From a virus, in the IMG/VR virus record IMGVR_UViG_3300031227_000206, positions 1-35,094 of that record: a stretch of 35,094 bases of DNA, one strand, 5' to 3'. The notes under the pieces are model-generated. The model saw only the letters and a list, made by a program, of their open reading frames with translations. It had not been told where the DNA came from and ran no database searches. The translations under genes were made by a program, and so were the position numbers. Below, piece by piece: positions 31,215 through 35,094 of the stretch (the first letter of the stretch is position 1; each line of letters opens with the position of its first letter).

Positions 31215-31931
31215 TTATAATTTTGTCATTCCACCAAATGCTTTATTAAAATCCTCTACTGTTTGAGGATAATAACCTAACCATTTAATTACTTTATTCC
31301 AGAATAGCCTTTCCAAATTCCAATCAATACTCAATTTCATTGGTGTAACTTCTGGATCAGTAATGTGGCTGGTATCTATGATTAATGGTTTCAGGAAATC
31401 AGGTTTTTCTTTTGCTACAATCCAATACTGTTCGTATGAATATTTATGACCATAAGTATCCATAAGATATTCGTATTTGTCGTAAGCTGATTTTAGGTTT
31501 ATCCCTGCAACGAATCCTGGCATTGGAGCCAGGTTTCCAAATCCACCAACCGAATCATAATTCTCTGGATGGGCTTCTGCCAGCAACCCATCAATCAATA
31601 CCTGAACATACTCATTACTTACAAACGGACAATCCCCTGATATAGTCAATACGGCACCAAGATTAAAAGTTTCTATAGCATGCAAATCTCTTACTAATAA
31701 ATCATGCTCTGGACCACGATTAATTTCTGCTCCGGCTGCATAGGCAATTTTGCATAGTTCATTGTCTGAGGTGTTTGTGGTTGTTGATAAGATTATTTGG
31801 TCTAGGTTTTCTAAATATTGAAGCTTCTTAATTATCTGTTCAATTAAGGTTAAGCCACCAAGCATTCCAAGATGCTTTCTAGGATATCTTGATGAAGTAC
31901 TGCGAGCTGTAATAACGGCCCCTATCCTCAT
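31215..31931 (-). CDS. Cytidylyltransferase-like nucleotide-sugar enzyme (SpsF/NeuA-like)
   Basis: This 238-residue protein carries the nucleotidyltransferase signature A-V-I-T-A-R-S-T-S-S-R-Y-P-R-K-H-L near the N-terminus, then L-T-I-S-G-D-C-P-F-V (GDCP metal site) and C-terminal substrate-binding parts. Family members transfer CMP (or another NMP) to an acidic sugar such as a nonulosonic acid or a polysaccharide precursor. The closest pattern is SpsF of spore coat polysaccharide clusters. ATG 31931 follows GGAGG by 6 nt; an upstream ATG at 31949 would sit before the ribosome site. Placed between HNH and two symporters. Confidence 0.8.
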   Translation of the reverse strand: MRIGAVITARSTSSRYPRKHLGMLGGLTLIEQIIKKLQYLENLDQIILSTTTNTSDNELCKIAYAAGAEINRGPEHDLLVRDLHAIETFNLGAVLTISGDCPFVSNEYVQVLIDGLLAEAHPENYDSVGGFGNLAPMPGFVAGINLKSAYDKYEYLMDTYGHKYSYEQYWIVAKEKPDFLKPLIIDTSHITDPEVTPMKLSIDWNLERLFWNKVIKWLGYYPQTVEDFNKAFGGMTKL

Positions 31932-31987
31932 ATTATGCCTCCATTGCATATATTATTATTCAATATACATAATATCGGCAGTTTTTA

Positions 31988-32767
31988 CTAGAGTACAGAT
32001 TTTGATACTTTTGCTTTTATATATTTACTTCCCTTACTTAAATTATCATGAGCCCATAACGGTTGAAGGTTCGTATAATGAAAACACTGTTTCCTCTGAT
32101 AAAGATCAGTTAAGTCAAAGCTGGCACAGGGTTTTATATGATCAATATGCCATCCATAAAAAGTATGATTATCCCAAGACATCCCATCTATAAACTGATT
32201 TTCCAAATATTGTTTAAACTCTCTTATAGTACACCCTAATAATACTAAAGCAGATCCTTTTTTAAAATTACGCTTTAGTGCTATACGCAATCTAGTTCTT
32301 AATATATGGGCTAATTTAAAGTTAATATCGGTATTCATTTTATTATTAATGTATTTATTTACTTTTTCTCTATTATTATCTACATATTTTTTATTTCTCT
32401 TAATAATTTTATCCCTATTATTTCGATAATATATTTTACTTTTATTTCTTAGTTCTTTTATATTTTTTTGACGATATTGTTCCATTATTAAAAATATTTT
32501 CTCTTTATTATTTCTATAATATAATTTATTTTTCACATCTATTTCCTTTTTATTTTTTTCATAATATAATCTACCTATCTCTATTATCTTTTCTTTATTT
32601 TTTAAAGAGTATATTTTTTTTTGTTCAAGTATATTCTTTTTATTATTTTGATAATATTTTCTTCTACATTCTTTACAATAGCAATTAAAACCATCGTCCC
32701 TATACTTATCTTTGCTAAATTTATTTATATCCTTAATTTCTTTACACTTTATACATATCTTTTCCAT
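31988..32767 (-). CDS. HNH endonuclease with N-terminal zinc finger and Y/N/K repeats
   Basis: This 259-residue protein has Cys5, Cys8, Cys31 and Cys34 forming a zinc finger. A run of ~22-residue units follows (Y-Y-x-N-N-K-E-K-I, repeated about five times over 40-140), probably helical DNA-binding repeats. The HNH core then has H-I-D-H at 207-210, Asn233 and N-L-S-K-G-S-K. This combination is common in free-standing phage HNH genes. Its DNA is even richer in A+T than its neighbours, fitting recent entry. ATG 32767 has GGAG 6 nt upstream. It sits directly behind the structured leader. Confidence 0.85.
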   Translation of the reverse strand: MEKICIKCKEIKDINKFSKDKYRDDGFNCYCKECRRKYYQNNKKNILEQKKIYSLKNKEKIIEIGRLYYEKNKKEIDVKNKLYYRNNKEKIFLIMEQYRQKNIKELRNKSKIYYRNNRDKIIKRNKKYVDNNREKVNKYINNKMNTDINFKLAHILRTRLRIALKRNFKKGSALVLLGCTIREFKQYLENQFIDGMSWDNHTFYGWHIDHIKPCASFDLTDLYQRKQCFHYTNLQPLWAHDNLSKGSKYIKAKVSKSVL

Positions 32768-32880
32768 ATTCTTCTCCAAATAAAAAAGCACCTCTATCAG
32801 GGGCTGACGTTGAGTATTGCTACTCCCCCTGATACAAGTGCCTTAATGTTTCCAATATCTTAACGTCAGTAAAGATACCC
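32768..32880 (-). ncRNA. Structured leader RNA with likely kissing interaction
   Basis: Hairpin 1: 32879-32872 pairs with 32861-32854 (about 8 bp including G-U), leaving a 10-nt loop. Hairpin 2: GCAC (32841-32838)/GUGC (32791-32788), a 3x3 internal loop, UAUCAGGGG (32834-32826)/CCCCUGAUA (32803-32795), and GAGUA-GCAA-UACUC (32825-32812) with a GNRA tetraloop. The 8-nt bulge AACGUCAG (32811-32804) in hairpin 2 is perfectly complementary to CUGACGUU (32869-32862) in loop 1. Six U residues follow. It matches no riboswitch family known to me. Likely roles are attenuation, antitermination (put-like), or control of the HNH gene. Confidence 0.65.
32782..32841 (-). terminator. Terminator-like hairpin with U6 inside the leader
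   Basis: The second leader hairpin is GC-rich enough (GCAC/GUGC plus UAUCAGGGG/CCCCUGAUA) and is followed by six U (32787-32782), then by the HNH ribosome site. As an intrinsic terminator it would stop most transcripts before any gene, so downstream expression would need readthrough. The bulge may weaken it unless hairpin 1 changes its folding. Confidence 0.5.
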
Positions 32881-32887
32881 TATATAT

Positions 32888-32916
32888 AATATACTACATT
32901 TGTCTTTTGATGTAAA
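32888..32916 (-). promoter_or_regulatory. Sigma-70-type promoter for the late operon
   Basis: TTTACA (32916-32911) and TATATT (32893-32888) are separated by exactly 17 bases, close to consensus. Transcription should begin near 32881, a few bases before the first hairpin of the leader. The -35 box touches the T-run of the previous terminator, so the two units are neatly separated. Confidence 0.7.
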
Positions 32917-32919
32917 CAT

Positions 32920-32947
32920 AAAAAAAGCCCTCCTGAATAGGAGGGCT
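32920..32947 (-). terminator. Intrinsic terminator after the secreted protein gene
   Basis: There is a perfect 9-bp inverted repeat AGCCCTCCT-ATTC-AGGAGGGCT on the minus strand followed by seven T residues. It is strong by all usual criteria and lies 25 bases after the stop of the 110-residue gene. It closes the transporter gene string. Confidence 0.9.
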
Positions 32948-32971
32948 GTATGCTTTATTGAAAATTTCTTG

Positions 32972-33304
32972 CTAGTATTTCACAGTTACCCCGGCCTCCA
33001 CAATGCCAAGGATATCCGCCTCTACATCTTCAGCGTCAAACCATTCTATATCAAATACTAAAACTGGAGTTGTAGCTGTTATTTTTGCTGACATATCAAG
33101 TACTTCATCGGTATCCATGAATACGTCTGCTCCGATTCCCATGAAGCCAGCCTCATAAACTACTCCGGCATCGATAGCATAAATATTCAAATCCGTAACC
33201 ATATCTCTTTCGACATCCACTCTGGTTTCTCCAGAGACCTCCCCGGCAAAAGAAAGTGTTGCCAGTATACCCAACATTAACATCAAAACAATTAGTCTCT
33301 TCAT
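32972..33304 (-). CDS. Small exported protein, outer-membrane-strand-like
   Basis: This 110-residue protein has a clear signal peptide (K-R then L-I-V-L-M-L-M-L-G-I-L, cleavage probably after L-S-F-A). The mature part alternates polar and hydrophobic residues like beta strands (L-N-I-Y-A-I-D-A-G-V-V-Y-E-A-G) and ends V-E-A-G-V-T-V-K-Y, an aromatic C-terminus typical of outer-membrane beta-barrel proteins. It is too short for a complete barrel. It could insert as oligomer, block a receptor (superinfection exclusion) or partner the permeases. GGAGGG lies 4 nt before the ATG. Confidence 0.65.
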   Translation of the reverse strand: MKRLIVLMLMLGILATLSFAGEVSGETRVDVERDMVTDLNIYAIDAGVVYEAGFMGIGADVFMDTDEVLDMSAKITATTPVLVFDIEWFDAEDVEADILGIVEAGVTVKY

Positions 33305-33353
33305 AAGACCCTCCTGAAATATATTATCATAGCACTAAGGCTGTGATTGCAAT

Positions 33354-34169
33354 TTATCCTTTTAATCCTCCAAATAGTCCCTTTACATAGTACTTCTGGA
33401 AACAAAGGAATACTATTAATATCGGCAAGAAAGCAAAGGTAGCTGCTGCAAAAGATTCTCCGTAATGTGGTAATGAATCCATCGCTGTTTTATGTACTAA
33501 AAACTGAACTGTACCCACTGGAAGAGTATATAATTTTTCTCTGCTAACAATAATAAACTGCCAGAGGAAATTTCCCCACTGACCTACAAATCCAATCAAT
33601 GCCATTGTCACTATTGCCGGAGCTGCTAATGGTATTATTATATTTGTGAATTTTCGTATTTCTCCACAACCATCTATAGTCGCTATATCTAAATAATCAT
33701 CCGGTATGGTAGACAGAAATTGCCGGAAGAAGAATAGCATGAAAACAGATATTCCAGACGGAAGCCACATTGCCATCAATGAATTATATAATCCGAAGAA
33801 TCGTATTAACTGAAACGATGGAATTAACGTAATCTGTCCAGGTATAATCATTGTGAATAAAAATAGATTAAACAGAATCTCCTTTCCCTTAAATCGTTTT
33901 TTAGCAAAAGCATATCCAGCCATTACGTTAATCGGGATTGTTAATAACACAGAGCATATTGATACTGTGATACTATTCCGTAACCATAGCCAAGCCGGGT
34001 ATTTGAATAGCTCCCTGTAATTATTAAAATTCATATCTTTTGAAATCAATGTTGGAGGGATTCTTTGCAGACCAACTGTTTCCTGAAAGCTACCGGATAT
34101 CATCCATACCAAAGGGATCAGTAGAATTGCTGCAATTAGAATTACTATTGTAAAACCGAAGTATTTCAA
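33354..34169 (-). CDS. ABC sugar-transporter permease, MalG-like
   Basis: This 271-residue, complete MalG/UgpE-type permease has six hydrophobic segments and the conserved cytoplasmic EAA loop D-I-A-T-I-D-G-C-G-E-I-R-K-F...I-I-P-L. The end (Y-V-K-G-L-F-G-G-L-K-G) is the usual carbohydrate-permease end. It starts with TTG 34169 overlapping the stop of the MazG-like gene, so its expression depends on that gene. It pairs with the MalF-like gene 34603-35094 to form a channel; a binding protein and an ATPase would also be needed and are not in the window. Confidence 0.9.
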   Translation of the reverse strand: MKYFGFTIVILIAAILLIPLVWMISGSFQETVGLQRIPPTLISKDMNFNNYRELFKYPAWLWLRNSITVSICSVLLTIPINVMAGYAFAKKRFKGKEILFNLFLFTMIIPGQITLIPSFQLIRFFGLYNSLMAMWLPSGISVFMLFFFRQFLSTIPDDYLDIATIDGCGEIRKFTNIIIPLAAPAIVTMALIGFVGQWGNFLWQFIIVSREKLYTLPVGTVQFLVHKTAMDSLPHYGESFAAATFAFLPILIVFLCFQKYYVKGLFGGLKG

Positions 34170-34423
34170 TTAGTCAGCTCCTTATCACATAACCCGATCA
34201 TAAAATGGCAAGCGTTTGCAAGGTCGGCACATTCAAGGCGGAGTAGTTTAATATTTACGCCTCTTTTAATCAATTCTTCGTGAACCTCTTCTGATTCTTC
34301 ATAAATCAAACTTGCCACGGCTTCAAAACTCATACTATCCCAACTATCTTTATGCCCATTCTCGACAAGTTTCTCCCTCTGTGCTTTATTACCAGCCGTA
34401 AATAATGCGTCAATATCTCTCAT
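34166..34423 (-). CDS. Phage-type MazG-like nucleotide pyrophosphohydrolase
   Basis: This 85-residue protein has helical E-E-S-E-E-V-H-E-E-L and L-E-C-A-D-L-A-N-A-C-H motifs, matching the ExxE...ExxD metal-binding arrangement of MazG-like enzymes. It has the short phage layout (a leading helix with N-G-H-K-D-S-W near residue 23). Such enzymes hydrolyse NTPs or alarmones, preserving nucleotide pools or damping stringent signalling during infection. It lies between the two permease genes, 2 bases after the zinc-finger gene. GGGAG is 7 nt before the ATG. Confidence 0.7.
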   Translation of the reverse strand: MRDIDALFTAGNKAQREKLVENGHKDSWDSMSFEAVASLIYEESEEVHEELIKRGVNIKLLRLECADLANACHFMIGLCDKELTN

Positions 34424-34425
34424 TT

Positions 34426-34602
34426 TTAAACTCCCTTATTAGTGTGCCCTATATGCCAATAATGACAAAATGGGCAACGGTAAACATCCAGTACACTCTG
34501 ATCACAATGAGTATGCTTTTTCTCCTGCCAAGCTTTTGATGCGGATATGTGTTTCGTTTTTCCTTCACATGTTCTTTGTTTATCAGGAATTTTTCTGGAC
34601 AT
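34426..34602 (-). CDS. Small phage zinc-finger protein
   Basis: This is a 58-residue protein with Cys12, then C-P-F-C at 43-46 and W-H-I-G-H at 49-53: one zinc-binding unit of the kind seen in many phages (VYxCPxCxxWHIGH). It starts immediately after the MalF-like stop with GGAG 6 nt upstream. Another frame over the same DNA (34449-34640) gives a 63-residue reading without motifs and is rejected. Function unknown; possibly RNA or DNA binding. Confidence 0.75.
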   Translation of the reverse strand: MSRKIPDKQRTCEGKTKHISASKAWQEKKHTHCDQSVLDVYRCPFCHYWHIGHTNKGV

Positions 34603-35094
34603 TTATCTCTCCTTAAATAATCTCCTTTGCAGAACACCAATAGTCCCGATTGCTATTGCAAACAGAACCCCAATCGCTGAAGCAAAGCCATACTTGCCGT
34701 ATCTGAAAGCCTGTAGATAGATCTCCAGTACTGCTGTATTAGTTCCATAGTTAGGACCACCACCAGTCATAATCATAGGATACAGAAAGATCTGTGAAAT
34801 CCCTATTATCTTAATGAAGAATATGAAACCTACTGTTGGGAGCATCAATGGTATGGTAATATACCAATCTTCTTGCCTCTCATTACATCCATCAATTTTA
34901 GCTGCATCGAATAGCTCAGTATCAATAGTTGTCATTGCAGCACTATATATTATTATTGTCATTCCCATATCAACAGATATTACAATCAGGCTAATTGCGA
35001 AGAACGCCTCTGGATTAGAACCCAACCAGAATATCTGCTTCCCTAATAATTGATTTATAAGCCCAGTAGGATTTAATAGCCATAACCATATCAT
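34603..35094 (-). CDS. ABC sugar-transporter permease, MalF-like, cut by window edge
   Basis: The last 163 residues of a MalF/UgpA-type permease are visible; the family is normally near 290, so the N-terminal part lies to the right of the window. The EAA loop reads F-D-A-A-K-I-D-G-C-N-E-R-Q-E...I-T-I-P-L-M-L-P. Four hydrophobic segments are visible, and G-G-G-P-N-Y-G-T is the usual P-loop of this family. The Met at the very edge need not be the start. It is the first gene of the string with the zinc finger, MazG-like and MalG-like genes. Confidence 0.9.
   Translation of the reverse strand: MIWLWLLNPTGLINQLLGKQIFWLGSNPEAFFAISLIVISVDMGMTIIIYSAAMTTIDTELFDAAKIDGCNERQEDWYITIPLMLPTVGFIFFIKIIGISQIFLYPMIMTGGGPNYGTNTAVLEIYLQAFRYGKYGFASAIGVLFAIAIGTIGVLQRRLFKER

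Noticed and set aside
2287-31980. Recurrent CCGATAATrATAA-like string before the 2286, 23982 and 31931 starts
   Set aside because: Only three loose matches at different distances, one of them inside a coding frame; likely chance in AT-rich DNA.
32788-32869. HDV-like ribozyme topology in the leader RNA
   Set aside because: The strand order is similar, but there is no P4 arm or J4/2 strand to hold the catalytic cytosine, and the first pairing strand is not at the 5' end.
34449-34640. 63-codon minus-strand ORF near the MalF-like end
   Set aside because: It has no motif or ribosome site; the zinc-finger frame over the same DNA has both.

Overview
This AT-rich window carries most of the late region of a tailed phage or prophage with a long non-contractile tail (siphovirus type). 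Nearly everything lies on the minus strand. Reading down from about 28.3 kb, the gene order is the standard one: small and large terminase, portal, Mu F-like minor head protein, prohead protease/scaffold, decoration protein, HK97-fold major capsid, connector and neck proteins, tail terminator, tail tube, frameshifted tail assembly chaperones, tape measure, tail hub, several fibre or tip proteins, and a lysis cassette. A spanin-like protein and a small secreted protein resembling an outer-membrane strand suggest a diderm host. The AT-rich sequence, MalF/MalG-type transporters and DUF115 protein would suit an anaerobe such as a spirochaete, but the host is a guess. No integrase, repressor or attachment site is visible, so lytic and temperate lifestyles cannot be separated.

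Layout from right to left along transcription. From 35094 to 32972 there is a gene string holding two ABC sugar-transporter permeases (MalF-like, cut by the window edge, and MalG-like). They are separated by two small phage-type genes (a zinc-finger protein and a MazG-like protein) and followed by a small secreted protein. A strong intrinsic terminator closes this string at 32947-32920. A promoter (TTTACA, 17 nt, TATATT) follows at once and starts a transcript whose first ~110 nt fold into two hairpins. The loop of the first is perfectly complementary, over 8 nt, to a bulge in the second, and the second ends in a U6 run. This leader precedes an HNH endonuclease, a SpsF-like cytidylyltransferase, two tandem Na+/solute symporters, a ParB-like protein with a CxxC tail, a PAPS-reductase-like PP-loop protein, a second ParB-like protein, and then the terminase and structural genes. 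Genes are packed with ATGA or TAATG overlaps down to a bidirectional hairpin terminator at 621-669. Two small plus-strand genes (an HNH endonuclease fragment and a possible ribbon-helix-helix protein) occupy the first 530 bases.

The most notable points are as follows. (1) Host-type transporters, two SSS symporters and a MalF/MalG pair, sit among phage genes. (2) There is a structured leader RNA with a likely kissing interaction at the 5' end of the operon. (3) Two almost fully overlapping lysis ORFs share one Shine-Dalgarno sequence. (4) A clear programmed -1 frameshift site (T TTT TTT) joins the tail chaperone ORFs. (5) A PAPS-reductase/ParB pair of the IbrA/IbrB type lies just upstream of the terminase. 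(6) Several tiny coupled genes fill gaps that would otherwise look empty.
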